Shown: one piece after another, positions 36,870 through 45,185 of the stretch
How the letters are laid out: every line of letters starts with the position of its first letter
Numbering within the stretch: the stretch's first letter is position 1
DNA from: Fructobacillus apis
GTDB lineage: Bacteria; Bacillota; Bacilli; Lactobacillales; Lactobacillaceae
Reading direction: 5' to 3'
Assembly: GCF_023893635.1 (NCBI RefSeq)
Contig: NZ_JAMWYK010000005.1
Coordinates: 23,035 to 87,034 of the forward strand
Length of the DNA stretch: 64,000 bases
Program-made: the position numbers and the translations under genes
The notes under the pieces: generated by a model
What the model was told of the DNA's origin: nothing
The model's input: the letters and a program-made list of their open reading frames with translations, nothing else
Databases searched by the model: none

Positions 36870-37169
36870 ATTTGATTTAGGTGAGGCGCGGTCGTTGGGA
36901 CGGTGATTTGTCATCTCTTTTTCCTCCATGTTCTACCGTCAGTATGCGGGTCGGGTTTGACTTTGAAAAGGAAAAGGAAAGGCTTTGTCCTAAGTCGTCA
37001 TTTATGTGTCTTAAACGACATATATTTGAAATTATTTCTGTATTTATAAAGATGGTTAAGAAAAGTTTAAAAAATACGGAATTCCAAGGTGGAAGGCTTT
37101 TTTAGAGATGAATTCTGCTATGCTATTGAAGAGAAGTAATGCAGTCTAACATGAAATGGAGGTTTCATT
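36870..37169. other. Intergenic region before the LysM/amidase gene
   Basis: No convincing gene. It contains one copy of the repeated 12-mer at 36953-36964 in an otherwise featureless stretch, then an AT-rich segment with a possible TATGCTAT box near 37120 and GGAGG at 37160. Confidence 0.5.
36953..36964 (+). repeat. 12-mer GGGTYTGACTTT (T form), copy 3
   Basis: Exact copy in intergenic DNA, preceded by GTC. Confidence 0.7.
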
Positions 37170-38588
37170 ATGACAGAAAAGAACAAAATGAAACAACTCA
37201 GCAAGCGCCTGATGGTGACTGCTGGAGCAACTACTTTGGCCGCAACTGGTGCCGTTTTGGGCGCAACGGTTGTTGGGAATGGAATGACCGCTTCTGCTAA
37301 CTCAGTGGATGATCTCGGTCAAAGCAAAACGACCTCACAATGGACGGCGAACTCCGTCGACCAAGTGAAGGCTGCCATTCAATCACAGGGTGCCGTTAGC
37401 ATCCAGTCATACCAAGCACAGTGGGGAGACACGTTGAACGCCATCTCTGCTGCCTTTGGGATGACCGCTGACGACGCTGCGCAAGAACTTGGTTTGCAAG
37501 ACCACGGCCTTTTGGTTGCGGGTCAACACATGGACAAGCAAGCAACGGTTATTCAGGGCTTGAAGGACGCCGGTTACTTGAAGGACGGACAAAAGCAGGC
37601 CGACCTTGGTAACGGTGACCAAAACATGATCATGGTTCAGCAAAACGCTGATTCAAATGCTCAAAACCAAGCACCACAAGTTCAAAACGAAGGTGAAGTG
37701 AACAGCCAAGTCTCATCACAAAACGACCAGGCAGCGGCCGACGCGCGTGCGGCTGAAGCAGCAAAAGCTTCATACGACCAACACGTTTCGGACTCACAAG
37801 CAGCTGCAGAAGCGGCTCAAATGAACCGCTCTGGTAACAATGAAACGCCTTCAGCCGATGCCTCACAAGCAACTGCTGCAAACACGTCAAACGATGTCAA
37901 CAAGGCACCGGAAGCTCCTGCAGCCAACAACACGGCTGATAAGGGTGATGCCGATGGGGCAAACAGCCAAGCTCAAAAGCTTGACTTCAAGATGGCTGAC
38001 GATAACAACCAAGCAAACGTTACGCCAACGAACTACACGCCTTCGCAAGCTGCACAGCCAGCTTCTGCACCACAACCAGCGCCTGCTGCGCAACCTAGCC
38101 AAGCAAACGTGACACCAGCCCACCAAAACCGCGTGGACACGGAAGCGTTGATCAACTGGTTTGAAAACAACCGTGGTAAGTTGACTTACTCAATGTCTGG
38201 TTCACGAAATGGTTCCGATGGAACGGCTGACTGTTCTGGTGGAATGGTTCAAGCCATGTACGAAGCTGGGGCTTCAAAGCCAGCCTGGCTCTACAACACG
38301 GATTCCATGCACAGCTACTTGCAACAAAACGGTTACTACTTGATTTCTTCTAGCCATGAATGGCAAGCAGAACGTGGTGACATCGTTATCTGGGGTGCCC
38401 GCGGTGCTTCAGGTGGTGCGGCCGGTCACGTGCAAGTGATGACGGATGATGTGAACGCCATCTCCGTTAACTACTCAACGAAGGGACAAGCCGGAACGGC
38501 TGTGACGTCTTGGAACTTCGATACAGCATACGAAATTAACGCAGGTTTGAATGGTGGAAACTTGCCATTCTACGTTTACCGTCAGTAA
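37170..38588 (+). CDS. Secreted LysM peptidoglycan hydrolase with Amidase_5/NlpC-like catalytic domain
   Basis: An exported cell-wall hydrolase of 472 residues. It has a long KxYKxGK-less signal peptide (cleavage near TASA-N, about residue 44), a LysM-like domain at about 70-125 (YQAQWGDTLNAISAAFGMTADD), a low-complexity Ala/Gln/Asn/Pro linker, and a C-terminal domain from about 325 with NWFENNRGKLTYSMSGSRNG, catalytic Cys in ADCSGG, and His in AGHVQVM. The last domain resembles the phage-type Amidase_5 group. It is a likely cell-separation or lytic enzyme and a plausible WalR target, though no WalR box was identified. SD is AATGGAGG. Confidence 0.85.
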   Translation: MTEKNKMKQLSKRLMVTAGATTLAATGAVLGATVVGNGMTASANSVDDLGQSKTTSQWTANSVDQVKAAIQSQGAVSIQSYQAQWGDTLNAISAAFGMTADDAAQELGLQDHGLLVAGQHMDKQATVIQGLKDAGYLKDGQKQADLGNGDQNMIMVQQNADSNAQNQAPQVQNEGEVNSQVSSQNDQAAADARAAEAAKASYDQHVSDSQAAAEAAQMNRSGNNETPSADASQATAANTSNDVNKAPEAPAANNTADKGDADGANSQAQKLDFKMADDNNQANVTPTNYTPSQAAQPASAPQPAPAAQPSQANVTPAHQNRVDTEALINWFENNRGKLTYSMSGSRNGSDGTADCSGGMVQAMYEAGASKPAWLYNTDSMHSYLQQNGYYLISSSHEWQAERGDIVIWGARGASGGAAGHVQVMTDDVNAISVNYSTKGQAGTAVTSWNFDTAYEINAGLNGGNLPFYVYRQ

Positions 38589-38605
38589 TTCATTGCTTCT
38601 CAATG

Positions 38606-38639
38606 AAAAAAGCCTCCTGGTTTTCCAGGGGGCTTTTTT
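38606..38639 (+). terminator. Terminator after the amidase gene
   Basis: 15-bp stem with G-T pairs, TTTT loop and T6. Confidence 0.9.
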
Positions 38640-38664
38640 GTTGCTTTGCTTTATGGGATAAAAG

Positions 38665-38695
38665 AAAAGACCAACACCGAAGTGTTGGTCTTTTT
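38665..38695 (-). terminator. Bidirectional terminator, serves tRNA-Lys
   Basis: Stem AAAAGACCAACAC/GTGTTGGTCTTTT with T tract on the minus strand, 6 nt from the tRNA 3' end. Confidence 0.85.
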
Positions 38696-38700
38696 GTTGA

Positions 38701-38773
38701 TGGTCAGTCAGGGGCTCGAACCCTGGACCCACGGATTAAGAGTCCGTTGCTCTACCAACTGAGCTAACTAACC
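38701..38773 (-). tRNA. tRNA-Lys (CTT anticodon)
   Basis: The minus strand folds as a 73-nt cloverleaf: acceptor GGTTAGT/ACTGACC (one G-T pair), D-arm GCTC..GAGC, anticodon stem ACGGA/TCCGT with loop CTCTTAA giving CTT, and T-arm CAGGG-TTCGAGC-CCCTG. CCA is not encoded. It decodes AAG, a favoured codon here. Confidence 0.92.
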
Positions 38774-38793
38774 AGTTTCAAACAACAGATATT

Positions 38794-38822
38794 ATTGTAG
38801 CATGCTGACCCATGGTGGGCAA
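38794..38822 (-). promoter_or_regulatory. Promoter of tRNA-Lys
   Basis: TTGCCC, 17-nt spacer, TACAAT on the minus strand, 20 nt before the tRNA. Confidence 0.65.
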
Positions 38823-38885
38823 GCTTTTTTAGCAAAAAATTCAAAGAATTTTTTCACTGCCAAAGTCACCCCCGACCTTGCTTCC

Positions 38886-39218
38886 TCAGTCCGCGTTTCC
38901 TTCGACGACAACGGTATTGCCCTCCGAATCTTGCACCGTTAACGCGACCTTTCCGCCGTAGCGTTCCTCTTCTTTTAAAATCGAAACGAAGTTGTTGCGG
39001 AAGTGCTTTCTCAGGTCGGTAACGTGGTCGCGCACCAGGAGCTCAAAATGGTCTTCTGGATCTCCCAATGTGAAGTGAAGTTCCTCATGGTCGACAAGGA
39101 GAATCCGATCTTCTTGGGAGCCACCCTGAGGGAGGTCGAAAACGTCACGCCAGAAACGGTAGGCGCGGTTTTGGTCTGTTGAGGGGATGGTTTTGTGGTT
39201 GAGTTTGCGAACTTTCAT
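38886..39218 (-). CDS. VOC/glyoxalase-like small protein
   Basis: A 110-residue protein with the first half of a VOC fold: KLNHKTI, then YRFWRDVFDLPQ, ELHFTLG, and the ending VQDSEGNTVVVEG, as in glyoxalase-like proteins. Usual metal ligands are His and Glu; a His is seen at HKTI and a Glu at VVVEG. Substrate unknown. The start at 39218 has AAAGGAACG. The stretch to ettA-like gene (39219-39460) shows no gene. Confidence 0.65.
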   Translation of the reverse strand: MKVRKLNHKTIPSTDQNRAYRFWRDVFDLPQGGSQEDRILLVDHEELHFTLGDPEDHFELLVRDHVTDLRKHFRNNFVSILKEEERYGGKVALTVQDSEGNTVVVEGNAD

Positions 39219-39460
39219 GTTGGCGTTCCTTTAAAAGTGATTTTGGGAGGTGGGCCGCAGGGCGCGGCTGTTAAATAAAAGCGCGGGTAGGCGGTAAAAA
39301 AGGCGCGGTCCTCCAATCAAGAGGCGGCGGCAGACAGTTCAGACTTCAAGCAAAACGCCCTCATCGCACCGGACTTTGCCATCCCAATACATATCCCCAG
39401 TATACGGCTAATACCGGTCTTTTGCTATGGTGGTGGGGCAAAATGTGGTAAGATTGCTCT

Positions 39461-41020
39461 ATGGCATTATTAGAAGTAAGTGGGCTGTCAATGGCCTACG
39501 CAGAAAAAACTTTATACGAAGACGCAAGCTTGGAACTCCAGGCCGGCGAGCACATGGGAATTGTCGGCCAAAACGGGGCCGGTAAGTCCACGTTGATTCG
39601 CATCTTAACCGGACAAGTGTTGCCACTCGAAGGAAAAATCGAGTGGGCCAAGAACCTCAAAATCGGTTACTTGGACCAGTACGCGGAAATTCCAGCGGGG
39701 ATGACTTTGGTGGACTTCCTCCACACGGCTTATCAAGACTTATACGATAAGCAGGACCGCGCGACGGCAATGTACGAAAAGTACGCCGCGACGGCCGACG
39801 ACAAGCTCTTGGAAAAGGCCGGACGCCTCCAAGAAGAATTGGATGCGGCTGGTTTCTACGAGGTCGATACGGAAATCGAACGCGTCATTTCCGGATTGGG
39901 ATTGGAAGCCATTGGTCGTGACCGTGAGCTTGAACACATGTCCGGTGGACAGCGTGCCAAGACCATCTTGGCCAAGCTGCTCTTGGAAGAAGATGACGTC
40001 ATCATCCTAGACGAACCGACGAACTTCCTGGATGTTCAGCACATCGAATGGCTGGAAGGGTACTTGCAGGACTTTAAGGGTGCTGCGATGATCATCTCCC
40101 ACGACTTTGACTTCTTGGACAAGGTCACAAACGCCATCGCCGACGTTTCCTTCGGAAAAATCACGAAGTACCGTGGTTCCTTCAAGAAGGCCATGCGTCA
40201 AAAGGAAGAACGCGCCGAGCAACAGGTTCGTGAATACGAAAAGCAGCAGGTGGAAATCGCCAAGGCTGAAAAGTTCATCGCGAAGAACAAGGCCCGTGCC
40301 TCAACTTCCAAGATGGCCCGTTCCCGTGAAAAGATGTTGGACCGCATGGTCAAGGTTGAACCGCCTCAAGACAACTTGAAGTCGCACTTCAACTTCCCAT
40401 ACGTGAACACGCAATCTGCCGAAGCTCTGACGGTCGACGAACTCTCCGTAGGATACGAGGAACCAATCTTGGATCCCGTTTCCTTCTATATGAACGCGGA
40501 AAAGAAGATCGTCTTCGCCGGATTCAACGGAGCCGGTAAGTCAACGCTGATCAAGTCCATCTTGGGCGACATCCCAAAGCTTGGCGGACGTGTTGAATTC
40601 TCACCATCCGCCATCGTCAACTACTTTGACCAGGACTTGGACTGGAACAACGACCAGCAGACGCCGCTTGAGGCGATGCAGGATTTGTTCCCAACCATCC
40701 TGCCAAAGGAACTCCGCCAACGCCTGGCCGCAGCCGGAATCAACGCTGAAAACGCGAAGAAGCCGCTCTTCCAGCTTTCCGGAGGGGAACAGACGAAGGT
40801 CAAGTTGGCCATCATGGAAATGAAGCCATCAAACTTCTTGATCCTAGACGAACCAACCAACCACCTGGACGAAGAAACCAAGAACGCCTTGTACAAGGCC
40901 ATCAAGGAATTCCCAGGAAACGCCATCATCGTTTCCCACGAAGTGTCCTTTACCAAGGACCTCGCGGACCAAACGTTGAACGTTGCCGCGCTTTCTCATA
41001 AAGAGAATCCAGACAAATAA
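39461..41020 (+). CDS. ABC-F ATPase (YbiT/YkpA type)
   Basis: A 519-residue soluble protein with two ABC cassettes and no membrane part. Cassette 1 has GQNGAGKST (about 36-44), HMSGGQRAK and IILDEPTNFLD; cassette 2 has GFNGAGKST, QLSGGEQTK and LILDEPTNHLD, joined by a charged linker (QKEERAEQQVREYEKQQ). Such proteins act on the ribosomal E site to relieve stalling; some confer antibiotic protection, but this one is shaped like the housekeeping YbiT/YkpA branch. Confidence 0.9.
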   Translation: MALLEVSGLSMAYAEKTLYEDASLELQAGEHMGIVGQNGAGKSTLIRILTGQVLPLEGKIEWAKNLKIGYLDQYAEIPAGMTLVDFLHTAYQDLYDKQDRATAMYEKYAATADDKLLEKAGRLQEELDAAGFYEVDTEIERVISGLGLEAIGRDRELEHMSGGQRAKTILAKLLLEEDDVIILDEPTNFLDVQHIEWLEGYLQDFKGAAMIISHDFDFLDKVTNAIADVSFGKITKYRGSFKKAMRQKEERAEQQVREYEKQQVEIAKAEKFIAKNKARASTSKMARSREKMLDRMVKVEPPQDNLKSHFNFPYVNTQSAEALTVDELSVGYEEPILDPVSFYMNAEKKIVFAGFNGAGKSTLIKSILGDIPKLGGRVEFSPSAIVNYFDQDLDWNNDQQTPLEAMQDLFPTILPKELRQRLAAAGINAENAKKPLFQLSGGEQTKVKLAIMEMKPSNFLILDEPTNHLDEETKNALYKAIKEFPGNAIIVSHEVSFTKDLADQTLNVAALSHKENPDK

Positions 41021-41028
41021 TTTAACTC

Positions 41029-41058
41029 AAAAAGCACCCTGTGATGGGTGCTTTTTTT
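41029..41058 (+). terminator. Terminator after the ABC-F gene
   Basis: AAAAAGCACCC/GGGTGCTTTTT, loop TGTGAT. Confidence 0.92.
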
Positions 41059-41071
41059 GTGTCGTTACAAA

Positions 41072-41095
41072 GTCAGAATCGACCAAGATTCTGAC
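41072..41095. repeat. Inverted repeat resembling a diverged 12-mer pair
   Basis: GTCAGAATC-GACCAA-GATTCTGAC, 9-bp arms; the left arm with its flanks AAAGTCAGAATCGACC differs by two bases from the complement of the repeated 12-mer with flank (AAAGTCAGACCCGACC). Confidence 0.5.
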
Positions 41096-41162
41096 GTTGA
41101 CCAAAGAAATATTAAATTAAAATGAAAAAGTTAGATATTATGAGGAAATTATGAGAATTTAA

Positions 41163-41171
41163 TGATATACT
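41163..41171 (+). promoter_or_regulatory. Extended -10 promoter of oppDFBC
   Basis: TGA-TATACT, 30 nt before the oppD start. Confidence 0.45.
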
Positions 41172-41200
41172 TTTAGAAAATAACGTAAGGAGCTAAAACG

Positions 41201-42208
41201 ATGACTGAAAAATTATTAGAAGCCCACGATGTATCAGTCGATTTTCGGATTGGCGATGAATACCAGAAAGCCATCTCCGGCATCAACTTGAACATCGAAC
41301 GAGGGAAGGTTCTCGCCCTCGTTGGCGAATCCGGCTCAGGAAAGTCAACCTTTGCAACCTCCATCATGGGACTCCACAACCCCGAGTACACCAAGGTCAA
41401 CGGTTCTATCCAAGTCGCTGGAAAAGAAGTCGTCGGCCTTACCGAAAAAGAATTCGATCAAATTCGAGGCGTGTCCGTCGGAATGATCTTTCAGGATCCG
41501 CTCTCATCTTTGAACCCCCTGATGAAAATCGGTGAACAAATCGCCGAAGCCATCACCGTTCACGACAAGGGGTCAACTAAAGTCAAAAACCGTGTCCGCG
41601 AACTCTTAAACGACGTTGGAATCGACGAAGAAAAGCGTGTCGCCGACCAATATCCCCACCAACTTTCCGGTGGAATGCGTCAGCGTGTCATGATTGCCAT
41701 CGCCTTGGCCAACGAACCCGATTTGATTATCGCTGACGAACCAACGACCGCTTTGGATTCCATCATCCAAGCCCAGATTCTTGATTTGATTAAAGAAATC
41801 CAGAAAAAGAAGGACGCTGGGGTCTTGCTCATCACCCACAACTTGGATGTCGTGGCCGAACTGGCCGATGATGTCGCCGTGATGTACGCGGGACAAATCG
41901 TCGAAAAGGGTGCCGTTGAGCAAATCTTCGAAAACCCAAAGCACCCCTACACCCAGTCATTGTTGAAGGCTGATCCTTCAAACGTGCAACCGGGTGAACA
42001 CCTCTACGCCATTCCAGGAACGGTGCCATCGTTGGCGGAAATGGACTTCTCGAAGGATTCCTTCCTGAAGCGTGTCCCTGGCTTAGACGAAGCCGTCGTG
42101 AACGCCACCGTCTCAGACGTCTTGACCGAGGTCGAAGACGGGCACTTCGTTCGTGGAAACGCCTGGAAGAACTTCAACATCGACGAACAAGCACAAAGAA
42201 AGGATTAG
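41201..42208 (+). CDS. oppD: Oligopeptide ABC transporter ATPase OppD
   Basis: One of two ATPases powering oligopeptide import. The 335 residues have Walker A GESGSGKST (42-50), signature LSGGMRQR, Walker B LIIADEPTTALD and the C-terminal oligopeptide-transporter tail with HPYTQSLL. It heads a five-gene unit, with oppF 3 nt after its stop. SD is TAAGGAG. Confidence 0.95.
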   Translation: MTEKLLEAHDVSVDFRIGDEYQKAISGINLNIERGKVLALVGESGSGKSTFATSIMGLHNPEYTKVNGSIQVAGKEVVGLTEKEFDQIRGVSVGMIFQDPLSSLNPLMKIGEQIAEAITVHDKGSTKVKNRVRELLNDVGIDEEKRVADQYPHQLSGGMRQRVMIAIALANEPDLIIADEPTTALDSIIQAQILDLIKEIQKKKDAGVLLITHNLDVVAELADDVAVMYAGQIVEKGAVEQIFENPKHPYTQSLLKADPSNVQPGEHLYAIPGTVPSLAEMDFSKDSFLKRVPGLDEAVVNATVSDVLTEVEDGHFVRGNAWKNFNIDEQAQRKD

Positions 42209-42211
42209 CTC

Positions 42212-43210
42212 ATGGGGCCGTTATTAGAAATTAAAAACTTAAAAGTCTACTACGCGGAACGAGCTGGTTTCTTCAACCAAGTCGTGGACTACATCCGCGC
42301 CGTCGACGACATTTCCCTTACGATTGAAGAAGGAAAGACCTACGGGCTCGTTGGTCAATCTGGTTCCGGTAAATCAACGATTGGAAAAATCATCGTTGGT
42401 TTGGAAGAGGCCACGGAAGGTTCTGTTTCCTACAAGGGACAGGACGTCACGACCAAGAAGCAAAAGAAAGCCTTGAACCTGAACAAAGACGTTCAAATGG
42501 TCTTCCAAGACAGCCAGTCTTCTTTGAACCCGCGAAAGACCATCGGAGACATCTTGGCTGAGCCCCTCAAGAACTTTGGGGTTCCAAACAAGATTGGCGC
42601 GCAGCACTCGGACGCTGACCGTTCCTTTGACCCGGACAAGATTGATGCCCGCATTCGCGAGCTCTTGGCCATCGTTGGTTTGCCTGAAAGAACCATCACG
42701 CAGTACCCATTCCAGTTCTCTGGTGGGCAACGGCAACGAATCGTTGTCGCCCGCGCGTTGGCAACCAATCCTAAGTTGATTGTGGCCGACGAACCGGTTT
42801 CTGCCTTGGACCTTTCTGTTCAGGCCCAGGTCTTGAACTTCATGAAGGAAATTCAAAAAACGTACGGGATTTCTTTCCTCTTCATCTCCCACGACCTCGG
42901 GGTCGTGCGGTACATGACGGACAACATCGCCATCATGCACCACGGACGCTTCGTCGAAGTCGGAACGACGGATGAAATCTTTGAAAACCCACAACACATT
43001 TACACGAAGCGCTTGCTTGCTTCGATTCCAAGCCAAACGGTAGCGGGTCGAAAGGCAAAGCGTGAAGAACGAATCGCGGTCGAAAAGGAATTCGACGAAA
43101 ACCGTGACCGCTACTACGAAGAAAACAGTGATCCACTCCGTGCCTACGACTTGGTTAAGTTGACGGACACGCACGCTGTTTCCATTCAAAAGGAGGATGA
43201 AGAATCATGA
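42212..43210 (+). CDS. oppF: Oligopeptide ABC transporter ATPase OppF
   Basis: Second ATPase, 332 residues, with Walker A GQSGSGKST, FSGGQRQR, LIVADEPVSALDLSVQAQ, and a C-terminal acidic tail. It overlaps the oppB start by 4 nt (ATGA-type coupling), so translation is coupled. Confidence 0.95.
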   Translation: MGPLLEIKNLKVYYAERAGFFNQVVDYIRAVDDISLTIEEGKTYGLVGQSGSGKSTIGKIIVGLEEATEGSVSYKGQDVTTKKQKKALNLNKDVQMVFQDSQSSLNPRKTIGDILAEPLKNFGVPNKIGAQHSDADRSFDPDKIDARIRELLAIVGLPERTITQYPFQFSGGQRQRIVVARALATNPKLIVADEPVSALDLSVQAQVLNFMKEIQKTYGISFLFISHDLGVVRYMTDNIAIMHHGRFVEVGTTDEIFENPQHIYTKRLLASIPSQTVAGRKAKREERIAVEKEFDENRDRYYEENSDPLRAYDLVKLTDTHAVSIQKEDEES

Positions 43211-44172
43211 TCAAAACAATTTTTCGGCGTGTCTTAATCATGCTTCCGCAAATCTTCTTGGTTTCCGTTTTGATTTTCGCCTTAGCTCAGTTGATGCCGG
43301 GTGATCCATTCTACGGAAACTTGAACCCGAACTCTGATTTGGCAACCATTGAACGGATGCGTCACGCAGCCGGGTTGGATTTGCCATGGTACCAACAGTA
43401 CGTGCACTGGGTGGTGAACGTCTTCCACGGTGACTTTGGAACTTCTTACACGGTCCACAAGGGCTTGGCTGTTTCAAAGATCATCGGACAACGTATCTGG
43501 CCAACGTTGATGATGGGAATCATCGCCACGGCCTTAACTTACGTTTTGGCGGTCAGCCAGGCCTTGGTTGCTGCCCGAAACGAAAACAAGTGGCTCGACC
43601 GCACCTTGGTCGTTTGGAACACGCTGACCTCAGCCGTGCCTTCCTTTGTTTTCTACTTCATCATGTTGGTTGTCTTTGTTTACTTGATTCCAATCTTCCC
43701 AAGTTCAGGAACTGGAATCGACGAAACACAGACCTTCTTCCAAAACTTCTTTAACAACCTCTACCACGCCTTCTTGCCAGCCCTGACGATTGCGCTGTTC
43801 TCAACGAACAGCGTCTTCCAGTACCTGCGCTCAAACCTTTTGGACCAACAGGCCCAAGACTACGTTCGTACGGCGCGTGCCAAGGGTGTCTTGATGAACG
43901 TGGTGTTCAAGAAGCACATTCTACGTAATGCCTTCTTGCCAATCGCTTCCGGAATTGGTTATTCCATTACCGGGGTCCTTGGTGGGGCGATGTTTGCTGA
44001 AACGGTTTTCGGATACCCTGGACTGGGTGCACTCTTCGTGCAGGCTTTGACTGGCCGTGATTACACGGTCATCACCGCCTTGATGCTCTTCCAAGGAATC
44101 TTGTCATTATTTGGTGGTCTGCTCTCAGATATCATTTCTGCCTGGGTTGATCCAAGAATTCGTGTGAAGTAA
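43207..44172 (+). CDS. oppB: Oligopeptide ABC transporter permease OppB
   Basis: A 321-residue inner-membrane permease. It has the N-terminal FRRVLIMLPQIFLVSVLIF helix, about six helices, and the EAA loop with VRTARAKGVLMNVVFKKH that contacts the ATPase. Start codon overlaps the oppF stop. Partner of OppC. Confidence 0.95.
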   Translation: MIKTIFRRVLIMLPQIFLVSVLIFALAQLMPGDPFYGNLNPNSDLATIERMRHAAGLDLPWYQQYVHWVVNVFHGDFGTSYTVHKGLAVSKIIGQRIWPTLMMGIIATALTYVLAVSQALVAARNENKWLDRTLVVWNTLTSAVPSFVFYFIMLVVFVYLIPIFPSSGTGIDETQTFFQNFFNNLYHAFLPALTIALFSTNSVFQYLRSNLLDQQAQDYVRTARAKGVLMNVVFKKHILRNAFLPIASGIGYSITGVLGGAMFAETVFGYPGLGALFVQALTGRDYTVITALMLFQGILSLFGGLLSDIISAWVDPRIRVK

Positions 44173-44183
44173 GGAGAGGAATA

Positions 44184-45071
44184 ATGGAAAAACAAAAAAG
44201 ATGCTTTGGTTCCAACTTCTTCAAGAACTTTAACCGAGAATTGGAACACGATAACTTAGGCTTGATTGCGGCCGTTTTGTTAGGGGCTTTGTTCTTACTG
44301 GTTTTCTTGGGACAGTTCTTTGTTCCAGCTGACATTGGAACGATGTCTGACATCATGGCGGCAAACTTGCCACCGTTAGCCAACGGCCACATCCTTGGAA
44401 CGACTGATTCCGGGGCTGACCTGCTGTTGACTTTGATTGTGTCTGCGAAAAACTCCATCATCATTGGATTTGGAGTGGCCACGATTATCACGGCCATCTC
44501 GATTTTCTTCGGGATGATTATCGGATACTTCGGTGGCTGGGCGGACTGGATTGCCATGCGTTTGATTGATTTCTGGCTCATCATGCCATTGATTATGATC
44601 TTGGCCATCATCTTCTCAACGTCAAAGGGAATGACGGTCTGGAACTTAATTCTCATTTTGTCCTTGATTTCATGGCCAGCCAACGTTCGTTTGGTTCGGA
44701 CGTTGACTTTGTCCGAAGTCCAACGTGACTACGTGTCGGCTTCTAAGATTTCAGGAACCCCTTGGTACAAGATTGTCTTCATCGGCATCTTACCAAACAT
44801 CTCATCAACGGTTATCTCCGACTACGCGTTGACGTTGGCGGGATCCATTGGAATCGAGACGGGTCTGACTTTCTTGGGATTCGGATTAAAGCATGGAACG
44901 AGTTCATTGGGAGCGATGCTTCAAGTCTTGAACGGATCGGCTTCCACGATTTACCAGAGCTGGTGGCTCTGGGTGCCCGTGACCTTAATCCTGATTATTT
45001 TGACCTTCGGATTCGTTGTCTTAGGCCAAGTAGCGCGCCGCGCAATCGACCAAAGGCAGTCAGTACGATAG
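44184..45071 (+). CDS. oppC: Oligopeptide ABC transporter permease OppC
   Basis: A 295-residue permease with about six helices, the N-terminal soluble segment NFNRELEHDN typical of OppC, and the EAA loop YVSASKISGTPWYKIVF. The 12-mer repeat at 44861-44872 falls inside it in the frame of TGLTF. SD is AAGGAGAGG. Confidence 0.95.
   Translation: MEKQKRCFGSNFFKNFNRELEHDNLGLIAAVLLGALFLLVFLGQFFVPADIGTMSDIMAANLPPLANGHILGTTDSGADLLLTLIVSAKNSIIIGFGVATIITAISIFFGMIIGYFGGWADWIAMRLIDFWLIMPLIMILAIIFSTSKGMTVWNLILILSLISWPANVRLVRTLTLSEVQRDYVSASKISGTPWYKIVFIGILPNISSTVISDYALTLAGSIGIETGLTFLGFGLKHGTSSLGAMLQVLNGSASTIYQSWWLWVPVTLILIILTFGFVVLGQVARRAIDQRQSVR
44861..44872 (+). repeat. 12-mer GGGTYTGACTTT (C form), copy 4
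   Basis: Exact copy inside oppC, encoding GLTF in a conserved stretch, so it may be coding chance. Confidence 0.5.
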
Positions 45072-45100
45072 TAAGATTAAAAATAAATTAAAGAAAAGTG

Positions 45101-45128
45101 TTGACATTCTCATTTACTAGGTTATGAT
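45101..45128 (+). promoter_or_regulatory. Promoter of oppA
   Basis: TTGACA, 16-nt spacer, TATGAT; gives separate, probably stronger, expression of the binding protein. Confidence 0.75.
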
Positions 45129-45185
45129 TAAATCAACATAAAAAGCGCCAGGTAAAAAAGGCCAATGAAAAAAGGGAGGGCCCAA

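Noticed and set aside
36881-37105. 74-codon frame in the region before the amidase gene
   Set aside because: No ribosome site and a random composition; treated as intergenic.
37970-38110. Repetitive CAA/GCA/CCA codons in the amidase linker as a DNA repeat
   Set aside because: Only low-complexity coding (Gln/Ala/Pro linker), no exact repeat units.
42374-43189. Long antisense frame of 271 codons over oppF
   Set aside because: It mirrors oppF, has no binding site and its composition is that of a third-position shadow of a strongly conserved ATPase gene.
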